Both the position numbers and the translations under genes were made by a program. The notes beneath the pieces are model-generated. The model saw only the letters and a list, made by a program, of their open reading frames with translations. It was not told the origin of the DNA and did not search any database. Shown here piece after piece: positions 1 to 6,361 of a stretch of 19,808 nt of DNA (position 1 is the stretch's first letter; the number at the start of each line of letters is the position of its first letter). This DNA comes from Pseudomonadota bacterium (GTDB lineage Bacteria; Pseudomonadota; Alphaproteobacteria; Rhizobiales; Phreatobacteraceae), in the NCBI GenBank assembly GCA_023416965.1, contig JAEZGJ010000126.1:1-19808 (forward strand), in the 5' to 3' direction.

Positions 1-44
1 GCCCTCACGGGCCGCCGCTTTTGCGTTGCCTGCGCCCAAACGAA

Positions 45-68
45 AGCCGGGCCCCGCAGGGCCCGGCT
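45..68 (-). terminator. Rho-independent terminator of the small secreted protein gene
   Basis: Perfect 10-bp stem (45-54 with 59-68) and a 4-base loop. Read on the minus strand the stem is followed by TTTCGTTT. It lies 22 bases past the stop codon of the minus-strand gene ending at 91. Nothing codable was recognised in 1-44. Confidence 0.7.
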
Positions 69-90
69 CCAACGAGCGCGACGAAGGCCG

Positions 91-354
91 TTAGATGCGG
101 GACGGCCGCGATCCCGGTCGCTCGGCGGCGTCGAAATTCTGCTCCGGCGGCGCATCGCGGAAGCTGTCGAAGGCCTTGTGCGCGAAGTCCAAATAGGCGG
201 GCGACGGCGCGTGGACGATGGCGCCGGAGGCGGGCGTCCCGGCCGTGTCCGGCGAGTGCGCAAGGGTGGCAGCACCCAAGCCGAGGATTGCGGCGAGGGC
301 CGCCGCGCCGGCGAGGCGGATGCTGTTGCGGTGGGTGGGAGTACCGACCTTCAT
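91..354 (-). CDS. Small secreted or membrane-anchored protein, unknown function
   Basis: This encodes 87 residues of no family I recognise. The start at 354 is chosen because GAGGAG lies 7 bases upstream of the ATG; an in-frame ATG at 390 has no such site. Residues 1-12 are polar and basic, 13-32 form an Ala/Leu-rich hydrophobic segment (signal peptide or anchor), and the rest is a short polar tail with YLDFAHKAFDSFRDAPPEQNFD near the middle. The protein is therefore probably exported. The gene is divergent from the extensin-like gene, has its own terminator (45-68), and has a near-match to the sigma-EcfG promoter upstream (389-413), so a stress-linked envelope role is possible but unproven. 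Confidence 0.6.
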   Translation of the reverse strand: MKVGTPTHRNSIRLAGAAALAAILGLGAATLAHSPDTAGTPASGAIVHAPSPAYLDFAHKAFDSFRDAPPEQNFDAAERPGSRPSRI

Positions 355-388
355 GGCTTGTCTCCTCGAATGACGATCCTGCGAAAAC

Positions 389-413
389 AACGTCGCCGAA
401 TGAAAAAGGTTCA
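389..413 (-). promoter_or_regulatory. Possible sigma-EcfG promoter (one mismatch) for the small secreted protein
   Basis: The minus strand reads TGAAC, 16 bases, CGTT. The consensus is GGAAC-N16/17-CGTT, so only the first base of the -35 element differs. The -10 element ends 35 bases before the ATG at 354, a normal promoter distance. The mismatch in a usually invariant G lowers confidence. Confidence 0.35.
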
Positions 414-433
414 GACGCGACGGACACTTCGCG

Positions 434-458
434 GGAACAGTCGGCGCTGCGGCAGGTT
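434..458 (+). promoter_or_regulatory. Possible variant sigma-EcfG promoter for the extensin-like gene
   Basis: GGAAC, 16 bases, GGTT: the -35 element is exact and the -10 differs from CGTT at its first base only. It lies about 49 bases before the leader ORF at 507 and 126 before the GTG at 584. The same GGTT variant occurs upstream of the PRC-barrel gene (2299-2323). Confidence 0.4.
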
Positions 459-506
459 GTCACGATGACCGCCTGAGGGTGGCATTCAACGCCTGCGGAG
501 CTTCCC

Positions 507-587
507 ATGGTCGAGATGTTCGCCAATCTCCACGTGCTGATGTTTGCCGCCATCGCCTGTGCGGCCCACGCCATCTGCAGCCGGTGA
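507..587 (+). CDS. Possible 26-residue hydrophobic leader peptide coupled to the extensin-like gene
   Basis: This short ORF starts at an ATG with GCGGAG about 7 bases upstream. It reads MVEMFANLHVLMFAAIACAA and then six more residues: hydrophobic, with a signal-peptide-like look. Its TGA (585-587) overlaps the GTG (584-586) that best starts the extensin-like protein, the 4-base GTGA arrangement typical of translational coupling. It could be a true leader or small membrane peptide, or chance. No homologue is known to me. Confidence 0.3.
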   Translation: MVEMFANLHVLMFAAIACAAHAICSR

Positions 588-1315
588 CCGCTTCCGCTGC
601 GGCGTCAGGGCGCGGCAGTCTCCGCAATCTCGCCCTGGCTGCGGGCCTTCTCGGTTCCACGGCCAGGGCTGCGGCGGCGACCCCTCCTTTATCCGCGCCC
701 CTTCCCGACCCGCGGCCTTCAGTCGCTGAACAGGCACCCGAACCGGCGCCACCTCCCCCCGCCGCAACCTCCTGTCACGCCACCCTCTCCACCCTGGCGG
801 TTCGGTTTACGCCGGCCCCGGCGAGAGCCGACGATGCCGCCTGCGCCGTGGAGAATCCCGTCCGCCTCGAGGCTATCGCGGCCGACGGGACGGAAATCGT
901 CTGGCCCGACCGCCCGGTGGTGAGCTGCGGTTTTGCGCTGGTTCTCGCCGGCTTCACCCGCGACGCGGTGCAGCCCCTGGCGCGCGCGCTCGCCGGGCGG
1001 CCCCTGCCGGCCTTCGGGACCGGCGGCGGCTTCGAATGCCGGCGCCGCAACCGCGCTCCGGACGGCCCCATCAGTGCTCACGGTCGTGGCCTCGCCATCG
1101 ACGTCGCCTGGTTCGCCTTCGAGGGCGGCTCGCGCGAGCGCGTCGAGGCGCCGTCGGGCGAGCCGGCGGCGCGCTTCATGGCCCCCCTGCGCAAGGCGGC
1201 CTGCGGCTGGTTCACCACGGTGCTCGGTCCGGGGTCCGATGCCGCCCACGCCGACCATCTCCACCTCGACCGGGAGCCCCGTGGCCGCAACGGCGAGAGC
1301 CGGCTCTGCGAGTGA
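584..1315 (+). CDS. Extensin-like C-terminal domain protein, secreted
   Basis: This encodes 243 residues from the GTG at 584. A more upstream GTG at 479 would add 35 residues that do not resemble a signal peptide, whereas from 584 residues 11-31 form a Leu/Ala-rich signal segment. A Pro/Ala-rich linker follows (35-62), then an extensin-like C-terminal domain (about 64-243). The domain shows the family hallmarks: six cysteines (64, 87, 115, 152, 207, 242), the run CRRRNRAPDGPISAHGRGLA followed by IDVAWF (His166, Asp173), and HADHLHLD (His222, 225, 227). The His/Asp pattern resembles metal-dependent peptidases of the D-Ala-D-Ala carboxypeptidase type, so a cell-wall or periplasmic role is plausible; the substrate is unknown. 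Confidence 0.8.
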   Translation: MTASAAASGRGSLRNLALAAGLLGSTARAAAATPPLSAPLPDPRPSVAEQAPEPAPPPPAATSCHATLSTLAVRFTPAPARADDAACAVENPVRLEAIAADGTEIVWPDRPVVSCGFALVLAGFTRDAVQPLARALAGRPLPAFGTGGGFECRRRNRAPDGPISAHGRGLAIDVAWFAFEGGSRERVEAPSGEPAARFMAPLRKAACGWFTTVLGPGSDAAHADHLHLDREPRGRNGESRLCE

Positions 1316-1364
1316 CGTAGCGTCGCGGCCTGTCGCAGCCGCAATCACGGCGGTCGGTCCAACG

Positions 1365-1394
1365 AAAAAGCCCCGCGCCTTGCGGCGCGGGGCT
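1365..1394 (-). terminator. Rho-independent terminator of the PRC-barrel gene
   Basis: Perfect 11-bp stem (1369-1379 with 1384-1394), loop TTGC on the plus strand, followed on the minus strand by TTTTTCG. It lies 36 bases past the stop of the gene ending at 1430. The extensin-like gene converges on it and may share it. Confidence 0.85.
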
Positions 1395-1429
1395 CCTTCG
1401 GCCAGGCCTTGCGGCCCGCTATGCCCGGA

Positions 1430-2218
1430 TCAGGAACGCGACGCGTTGAACGTCGGCATCTCCTGGAGCTGCTGCTTCGTGCTGGTGACGAAGCCGATCA
1501 GCGTGCCGTCCGACTGGCGCATCAGGCGAACCTGACCCAGCGGAATGGCGACGTTCTTCTCCCCGATGCCGAGGAAGCCGCCGACGCCGAGAATGGCGTG
1601 GGAGATGCGGCCGTCATTGCCGACCAGGAGGTCGCTGATCGTGCCGATGGAGTCGTGCTGGTCGCGCATCGTGCGCCACTGCTCGTCGCTCACCGGGGTG
1701 ATCATCATCTGGCCGCCGGCGGAGGTGCCGCCAGCCATGGTGCCGGCGGTGCCGCCCATGTTGCCGGTGGTACCAGCGGTGCCGGAGCCCATGTTGCCGG
1801 TCGTGCCGGCGGTCGAACCCGTGCCGGCGGTGCCGGCGCCAGTGTTACCGGTCGTCCCCGCGGTCGAACCCGGCGTCATGGCGCCCGAACCCGTGCCGGG
1901 AGCGGTGTTGCCGGTGGTCCCGGCGGTCGAGCCGCGGGTCGCCGTCGAGCCAGCGTCGGAGCGGGCGGCCGGAGCCGCGGTGGAGCCGGTGGTGGCAGCC
2001 GAATCCGGCTTCGGCGCGTAGATGGAGATGCCCTGGAGCTTGCTCGTGGTGAGCTGCTCGTTGGCCGCGCGCGTCATCGTGGTGTTGGACGGGGGAACCG
2101 CGGTTTGGTTCTGGGCCGGGGCGGCGGGAGCCTGCGGGGCCGGAGCGGTCGTCTGGGCCAGGGCGCCGGTGGCGAGCATGGCGGCGACGGATGCCGTCAC
2201 AAGATAGGTCTTCAGCAT
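1430..2218 (-). CDS. Secreted PRC-barrel domain protein with a Gly/Thr-rich repeat insertion
   Basis: This encodes 262 residues. The start has GAGGAGG 7 bases upstream of the ATG. Residues 1-21 are a Sec signal peptide ending ALA. A Pro/Ala/Gln-rich stretch follows (22-45). The PRC-barrel fold is recognisable in two pieces: TSKLQGISIYAP (58-69) matches its first strand, and DSIGTISDLLVGNDG followed by GVGGFLGIGEKNVAIPL (189-227) matches the rest. Between them lie about 115 low-complexity residues with four copies of GSTAGTTGN or GTAGTTGN. PRC-barrels are small beta-barrels found in RNA-processing, photosynthetic and stress proteins; secreted versions are common in Hyphomicrobiales and mostly uncharacterised. 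A variant sigma-EcfG promoter lies upstream and a strong terminator downstream, so it is monocistronic. Confidence 0.85.
   Translation of the reverse strand: MLKTYLVTASVAAMLATGALAQTTAPAPQAPAAPAQNQTAVPPSNTTMTRAANEQLTTSKLQGISIYAPKPDSAATTGSTAAPAARSDAGSTATRGSTAGTTGNTAPGTGSGAMTPGSTAGTTGNTGAGTAGTGSTAGTTGNMGSGTAGTTGNMGGTAGTMAGGTSAGGQMMITPVSDEQWRTMRDQHDSIGTISDLLVGNDGRISHAILGVGGFLGIGEKNVAIPLGQVRLMRQSDGTLIGFVTSTKQQLQEMPTFNASRS
1760..1933 (-). repeat. In-frame tandem-like repeats coding for (G)STAGTTGN
   Basis: Within the PRC-barrel gene, residues 96-104, 117-125 and 134-142 are identical GSTAGTTGN units, and 146-153 is GTAGTTGN. Spacers are 12, 8 and 3 residues, rich in Gly, Thr, Ala and Met. The DNA repeats likewise, so copy number may vary between strains by slippage. 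Confidence 0.85.
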
Positions 2219-2298
2219 GGTGGTGCCTCCTCGAACTGTGGTGGATCGGACCAGCGCCGCCGGAGCCTGAAGGGCCCGGTCGGCACTGCTGTCCGATC

Positions 2299-2323
2299 AA
2301 CCGGTCGAGGGGGCGAATGTTCC
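2299..2323 (-). promoter_or_regulatory. Probable variant sigma-EcfG promoter for the PRC-barrel gene
   Basis: The minus strand reads GGAAC, 16 bases, GGTT: exact -35, -10 with one change from CGTT. It lies about 80 bases before the ATG at 2218 in the correct orientation. PRC-barrel proteins are recurrent general-stress targets in alphaproteobacteria, which agrees with the assignment. Confidence 0.5.
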
Positions 2324-2325
2324 GC

Positions 2326-2345
2326 AGAAATGTCAGTGGCTGACA
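2326..2345 (-). terminator. Weak terminator-like hairpin after the transglutaminase gene
   Basis: TGTCAG, three bases, CTGACA (2331-2345) is a perfect 6-bp inverted repeat 14 bases past the minus-strand stop at 2360, followed on that strand by TTTCT. The stem is short and the T-run poor, so it may instead be an operator next to the promoter at 2299-2323. Confidence 0.35.
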
Positions 2346-2359
2346 ATGTCGCAGCAAGC

Positions 2360-3256
2360 TTAGCCGGCACCGCGGATGCGGGCGATGGACTGCCAGTGGT
2401 CTCGCCGGTTCTCCGCCGTCTGCGGGAACCGCTCGCCGCCGACTTCCTCCGTGATGACGGAGAAGCGGGAGAGGAGGTGTGCGCCGAAGGAATGGAAGAA
2501 GGGAACATCGGTGGCGTCGCGGCCGCGGGCAATGACGATGCGGCCGATCCGCGGCCGGTTGTGGCGAGCGTCGAAGGCGTACCAGCGGCCTTCGAGGAAG
2601 ACCTCGAACCAGGCGCTGAAATCCATAGGCTGCGGGTCGGGGGGAACGCCGATGTCGCCGAGATAGCCGGTGCAATAGCGCGCCGGAATGTTCATGCACC
2701 GGCACAGGGCGATGGCGAGGTGGGCGTAGTCCCGGCAGACGCCGACCCCCTCTTCATAGGCTTGCAGCGCGGTCCGGGTCGCCCGCGCAGAGGCATAGTC
2801 GAACCGGATCCGGCTGTTGACGAAATCGCAGATGGCCTGGACCTGCGCCCCCCCTGCCGGCAGGTGGCCGAAGAGCTGCCAGGCCGTGCCCATCAGCTGG
2901 TCGGTTTCGCAATAGCGGCTACCGAGAAGGAAGCCGAGGGTCTCCGCCGGCAGCGCCTCCGGTGGCGACAGGCCGGCCTCGCCAGGTGACGGGTCGGAAA
3001 AGCCGGAATCGTGGATCACGCCCTCGGCCGCCATGCGCGCGCCTCCCGGCGGCAGGGTGACACGCCGGCACAGGTTGCCGAAGGAATCGACATAGACGTC
3101 GGTCGGGCAGGACCTGCCGTCGGCAAGGCCGGTGACGGCCATCACGTCCGGCTGCGAGATGTCGGAGCGCCGGTCAGGGTGCACGTCGAGCAGCAGGATC
3201 GAGGGAAGAGCCTGCTCGCACGTGATCTCGATGTCGTAGCCGTAGCGGATATGCAT
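2360..3256 (-). CDS. Transglutaminase-like family protein (Ser in place of the catalytic His)
   Basis: This encodes 298 residues. The ATG at 3256 is preceded by AGGGAGA; the longer in-frame ATG at 3373 is rejected because that 117-base extension spans the sigma-EcfG promoter. The N-terminal half (1-130) is the beta-rich bacterial transglutaminase-like N domain. The papain-like core shows the Cys motif GVCRDYAHLAIALCR (Cys174), then PARYCTGYLGDIG, DFSAWFEVF and RWYAFDARHN (Asp229). In most relatives the second motif reads HAWxE; here Ser214 replaces the His, so the Cys-His-Asp triad is incomplete. No signal peptide is visible, so it is probably cytoplasmic. It could be a peptidase, an amidase or a non-catalytic binding protein. 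It is transcribed from an exact sigma-EcfG promoter at 3353-3378. Confidence 0.85.
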   Translation of the reverse strand: MHIRYGYDIEITCEQALPSILLLDVHPDRRSDISQPDVMAVTGLADGRSCPTDVYVDSFGNLCRRVTLPPGGARMAAEGVIHDSGFSDPSPGEAGLSPPEALPAETLGFLLGSRYCETDQLMGTAWQLFGHLPAGGAQVQAICDFVNSRIRFDYASARATRTALQAYEEGVGVCRDYAHLAIALCRCMNIPARYCTGYLGDIGVPPDPQPMDFSAWFEVFLEGRWYAFDARHNRPRIGRIVIARGRDATDVPFFHSFGAHLLSRFSVITEEVGGERFPQTAENRRDHWQSIARIRGAG

Positions 3257-3352
3257 CGCGGTCTCCCTGCCCTGCGGGCCCGGGGCGACCCGCGGCCGAA
3301 CCGCGCCACCCGAGAGGTCTCGCAAGGCGCGGACCGCTGCCCCTCGGTCGAG

Positions 3353-3378
3353 AACGCGGACCTTGCCCGGCATGTTCC
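3353..3378 (-). promoter_or_regulatory. Sigma-EcfG promoter for the transglutaminase-like gene
   Basis: The minus strand reads GGAAC, 17 bases, CGTT, an exact match to the general-stress sigma consensus. The -10 element is 96 bases before the ATG at 3256. It lies in the 168-base gap behind the Crp/Fnr gene, so the transglutaminase gene has its own stress promoter. Confidence 0.75.
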
Positions 3379-3424
3379 GGGCAGTCGCGGCTCCCGGCCG
3401 CTGCGCGGCGCTGGCGCCAGCATG

Positions 3425-4183
3425 TCACAGGATGGGACGCTGTGCGAAATCCCTTTCGTACTGGGCCGCGATCCGCTCGGTCAGGCGCGGATTCTCCAGC
3501 GTCAGGCGTCCCTGGGCGAAGCTGAACAGCCCGGCCCGCCGCAGCTTGGCCCAGGTCTTGTTGGTGTGGACCAGGGACAGGCCGAGGGCGTCGGCGAGCT
3601 GTTGCTGCGAGAGCGGGAAGTCGAAGCTGCGGTCGGTGACGAGATCCAGCGCCTCTGCCCGCCGGTAGAGCGAGATCACCAGGGACGCAATGCGCTCGGT
3701 GGCGTTGCGCTGGCCGATCGACAGGAGGTTCTCGTCGATGAGGCTCTCCTCGCGCGAGCCGAGCCAGGCCACCTCGTAGGCGAGCTGCGGCATCTTCACG
3801 AACAGGTCCCACACCTTCTTGCGCGGGAACATGCACACCTCGACATCCGTCAGGGCCTCGATGCCGTGCTGGGCCACCGACAGGAGCGAGGCCTGCAGGC
3901 CCATGAGGTCGCCCGGGAGCAGGAAGTTGAGGATCTGGCGGCGTCCGTCGGCCAGCACCTTGTAGCGGAAGGCCCAGCCGGAATAGAGCGTGAAGAGTTC
4001 CGCATCGGATTGGCCGGGGAAGATGATCTCCTGGCCGGCGGCGATCCGCCGGTGGTCCATCTTCATCTCGGCGACGAAGTCGACCTCCTCCATGCTCTTC
4101 GGATGGAAGGCCCGCTTCCGGCGCAGGGGGCACGCATGGCACCACAGGTGGGCTGATGGCCGCGGGGGCGGGTTGGTCAGCAT
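3425..4183 (-). CDS. Crp/Fnr family transcriptional regulator
   Basis: This encodes 252 residues. The start at 4183 follows CCGAGG by 4 bases; the upstream in-frame ATG at 4237 lacks a ribosome site. Residues 40-125 are a cyclic-nucleotide-binding-like beta-barrel (ILNFLLPGDLMGLQASLL is the usual PGD element), 127-160 the dimerisation helix, and 189-232 the winged helix-turn-helix (LSQQQLADALGLSLVHTNKT is the recognition unit). The N-terminus has a CHAC pair (Cys15, Cys18), but the full cysteine set of an oxygen-sensing Fnr cluster is not present. The ligand is unknown; the gene is divergent from the ABC exporter and could regulate it. Confidence 0.85.
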   Translation of the reverse strand: MLTNPPPRPSAHLWCHACPLRRKRAFHPKSMEEVDFVAEMKMDHRRIAAGQEIIFPGQSDAELFTLYSGWAFRYKVLADGRRQILNFLLPGDLMGLQASLLSVAQHGIEALTDVEVCMFPRKKVWDLFVKMPQLAYEVAWLGSREESLIDENLLSIGQRNATERIASLVISLYRRAEALDLVTDRSFDFPLSQQQLADALGLSLVHTNKTWAKLRRAGLFSFAQGRLTLENPRLTERIAAQYERDFAQRPIL

Positions 4184-4238
4184 GAAGCCTCGGCAGTTCT
4201 GATCCCTGTCGTTTAGACTATTCCTCTCGGGGGGCAAC

Positions 4239-4263
4239 GGAACTCCGATGCGCGCGCCGCGTT
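4239..4263 (+). promoter_or_regulatory. Sigma-EcfG promoter for the ABC exporter
   Basis: GGAAC, 16 bases, CGTT: exact consensus, plus strand, 85 bases before the ATG at 4349. It lies in the divergent gap with the Crp/Fnr gene. Expected transcription start is near 4270-4272. Confidence 0.75.
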
Positions 4264-4348
4264 TGATGCCCCGGCCCCCATGCGTCCTGTCGCCGTCCCG
4301 AGGATCGCGGCGACAGGGGGCGGCCGGACGATCCTTCGGAACCCCCTC

Positions 4349-6154
4349 ATGGACACGACGGTAGATGGACCCGTTGACCGGCAGAGCCGGTCACGGTCGC
4401 GCGCATTCTTCTCGATGGCGGGAGGCTTCTGGAAGGGCGAATCGGCACGCCGCGCCTGGCTCCTGACGGTCGTCGTCCTCGCCTTCGCCTTCGCCCAGAT
4501 CGCCGCTCAGGTCGGCATCAACACCTGGAACCGGCTCTTCTTCGACGCCCTCGAGCGCAAGGACATCGCAGCCGTCGGCACCACGGTCGGGCTCCTGCCG
4601 GTGCTGCTCGCCGTCGCCGCCGTCACCATGTCCGGCCTCGTCGTCTCGCGCATGCTGCTGCAGGTCCGCTGGCGCGAATGGCTCACCAACAAGCTCGCCG
4701 GCTGGTGGATCGCCGACCAGCGCTACTACCGGCTCGGTTTCCTCGCCGAGGAGCATTCGGCCCCGGAATTCCGCATCGCCGAGGATGTCCGCATCGCCAC
4801 CGAGCCGCTGGTCGAGTTTGCCATCGGCCTCATCTCGGCCGCGGTGACGGCACTCACCTTCGCCGCCATCCTGTGGACGGTGGCCGGCTCCATCACCTTC
4901 CAGGTCGGTGGGGTCCAGATCTTCATCCCGGCCTACATGGCCATCGCCGCCGTCGTCTATGCCGTGGTCGCCTCGCTCGCCGCCTATTTCGTCGGCCGCG
5001 CCCTGGTCGGGAAGGTCGCCGCCAAGAACGAGACCGAGGCGCTGTTCCGCGCCGAAATGACGCGGCTGCGCGAGAACGCGGAGAGCATCGCGCTGATCAA
5101 GGGCGATGCCGACGAGCGCGCCTCGGTGCGCGACACCTACGGGAACGTGGTGCGCGCCTGGATCGCGGTGGTGCGGCGCCAAGGCTATCTCGCCCTTGTT
5201 CTCAACACCAACGGGGCTCTCTTCCCCATCGTGCCGCTGCTGCTGGCAGCTCCGAAATACCTGTCCGGCGAGCTCTCCCTCGGCGCGGTCATGCAGGTGG
5301 CGGCGGCCTTCAGCGCGGTGCAGGCGGCGCTGATCTGGTTCGTCGACAATTTCGTGCGCCTGTCCGAGTGGTATGCCTCCGTCGTCCGCGTCGACGAATT
5401 CGCCCAGACCCTGGAGGAGGTGGATATCGGCGCCATCATGGAGGACGAGCAGCAGATCCGGCTCGGCGAGAGCGACGACGAGGCCATCCACATCGAGAAC
5501 CTCTCCCTCTCCCACCGCAACGGCCGCGTCGTCATCGACGGCGCCTCCATCCGCATCGAGCCCGGCGAGAAGGTGCTCATCGCGGGCGAGAGCGGCACCG
5601 GCAAGAGCACGCTCATCCGCGCCCTGGCCGGCCTCTGGCCCTGGGGCTCGGGCTCCATCGCCTTCCCGAGGAACGTCCGCTACGCCTTCGTGCCCCAGAA
5701 GCCCTACATGCCCCGCGGCACGCTGAGGGAGGTGCTTCTCTATCCGGAATCGGACGCCCCGGTCTCCGACGACGTCATCCGCGCCGCCATGGAGCGCTGC
5801 GGCCTCGACTACATGGTCCGGCGCTTGGGCGAGGAGGACGACTGGGACCGCGTCCTCTCCGGCGGCGAACGCCAGCGCGTCGCCTTCTGCCGGCTGCTGA
5901 TCCACAAGCCGCCCATCATCATCATGGACGAGGCGACCGCCGCCCTGGACGAGGGCAGCCAGGACAGCCTTCTCTCCCTCTTCGAGGACGAGCTGGCCGG
6001 CTCGACGCTCATCAGCGTCGGCCACCGGCCGGGGCTGGAGGCCTTCCACACCCGCAAGGTGACCCTCATCCGCAGGCCCGCCGGCGCCCACATGCAGTCG
6101 GCCCGCATCCGCAAACCCTGGTGGAAATTGCTCCGCGGGAGTCAGGCCGCCTGA
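4349..6154 (+). CDS. ABC transporter with fused membrane and ATPase domains (SbmA/BacA-YddA-like)
   Basis: This encodes 601 residues from the ATG at 4349, chosen for a weak CGGAA upstream and a sensible distance from the promoter; an in-frame ATG at 4280 would sit within about 10 bases of the expected transcript start. Residues 35-340 hold about five or six hydrophobic membrane segments of the ABC_membrane_2 type, with the family-typical WREWLTNKL and AEDVRIATEPLVEFA. The ATPase domain spans about 378-575: Walker A GESGTGKST (413-421), Q-loop Gln450, signature LSGGERQRV (503-511), Walker B IIIMDEAT (523-530) and switch His559. The family includes peptide importers and very-long-chain fatty-acid-related transporters; the substrate here is unknown. 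It carries an exact sigma-EcfG promoter, so envelope maintenance under stress is a reasonable inference. Confidence 0.85.
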   Translation: MDTTVDGPVDRQSRSRSRAFFSMAGGFWKGESARRAWLLTVVVLAFAFAQIAAQVGINTWNRLFFDALERKDIAAVGTTVGLLPVLLAVAAVTMSGLVVSRMLLQVRWREWLTNKLAGWWIADQRYYRLGFLAEEHSAPEFRIAEDVRIATEPLVEFAIGLISAAVTALTFAAILWTVAGSITFQVGGVQIFIPAYMAIAAVVYAVVASLAAYFVGRALVGKVAAKNETEALFRAEMTRLRENAESIALIKGDADERASVRDTYGNVVRAWIAVVRRQGYLALVLNTNGALFPIVPLLLAAPKYLSGELSLGAVMQVAAAFSAVQAALIWFVDNFVRLSEWYASVVRVDEFAQTLEEVDIGAIMEDEQQIRLGESDDEAIHIENLSLSHRNGRVVIDGASIRIEPGEKVLIAGESGTGKSTLIRALAGLWPWGSGSIAFPRNVRYAFVPQKPYMPRGTLREVLLYPESDAPVSDDVIRAAMERCGLDYMVRRLGEEDDWDRVLSGGERQRVAFCRLLIHKPPIIIMDEATAALDEGSQDSLLSLFEDELAGSTLISVGHRPGLEAFHTRKVTLIRRPAGAHMQSARIRKPWWKLLRGSQAA

Positions 6155-6191
6155 CCTCTCCGGTGTCGGCGAGAAAAGACGTCGCGGCGAG

Positions 6192-6216
6192 GGAACTGCC
6201 GCGGCCTGCATACGTT
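6192..6216 (+). promoter_or_regulatory. Sigma-EcfG promoter of a predicted small RNA
   Basis: GGAAC, 16 bases, CGTT: exact consensus, 38 bases past the ABC exporter stop. The nearest downstream ORF (6362) lies beyond a strong terminator (6267-6293), so the promoter appears to drive a short untranslated transcript. Confidence 0.75.
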
Positions 6217-6222
6217 ACCTCT

Positions 6223-6293
6223 GCGATCATCGCATTTTCCCTTCCCGCGATGTGGACCTCTCCACTGAAGCCGCCGCTGGCGGCTTCTTTTTT
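6223..6293 (+). ncRNA. Predicted general-stress small RNA, about 70 nt
   Basis: An exact sigma-EcfG promoter ends at 6216 and a strong intrinsic terminator ends at 6293, with no convincing ORF between them. The predicted transcript (5' end near 6222-6226) folds as: GCGA-UCA-UCGC (6223-6233), a C/U-rich single strand containing UUUUCCCUUCCC (6235-6246), GUGGA-CCUC-UCCAC with a CCUC loop (6252-6265), and the terminator stem. Exposed CCUC/UUCCC tracts can pair with Shine-Dalgarno sequences and are typical of trans-acting alphaproteobacterial small RNAs. Caulobacter GsrN is a known GSR-controlled small RNA; homology to it is not claimed. Alternatively the segment is an attenuated leader of the transglutaminase gene at 6362. 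Confidence 0.55.
6267..6293 (+). terminator. Strong rho-independent terminator
   Basis: GAAGCCGCC (6267-6275), loop GCT, GGCGGCTTC (6279-6287), then six Ts. The 9-bp perfect stem is a textbook plus-strand terminator. It ends the predicted small RNA and any readthrough from the ABC exporter 112 bases upstream. Confidence 0.9.
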
Positions 6294-6361
6294 GCCCGCT
6301 CGACGCCGAGGTCGGCGAGGCTCCGGGGTCCGCAGGACGCGGCAGAGGACGACCGGCCGCC

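Noticed and set aside
3410..3421. 12-bp palindrome GCTGGCGCCAGC after the Crp/Fnr gene
   Set aside because: No T-run and of a length expected in GC-rich DNA; not called a terminator or operator.
4391..6211. 606-residue minus-strand ORF opposite the ABC exporter
   Set aside because: Its composition (Gly/Asp/Glu/His/Arg repeats) is that of an antisense shadow in GC-rich DNA; the plus strand has all ABC motifs.
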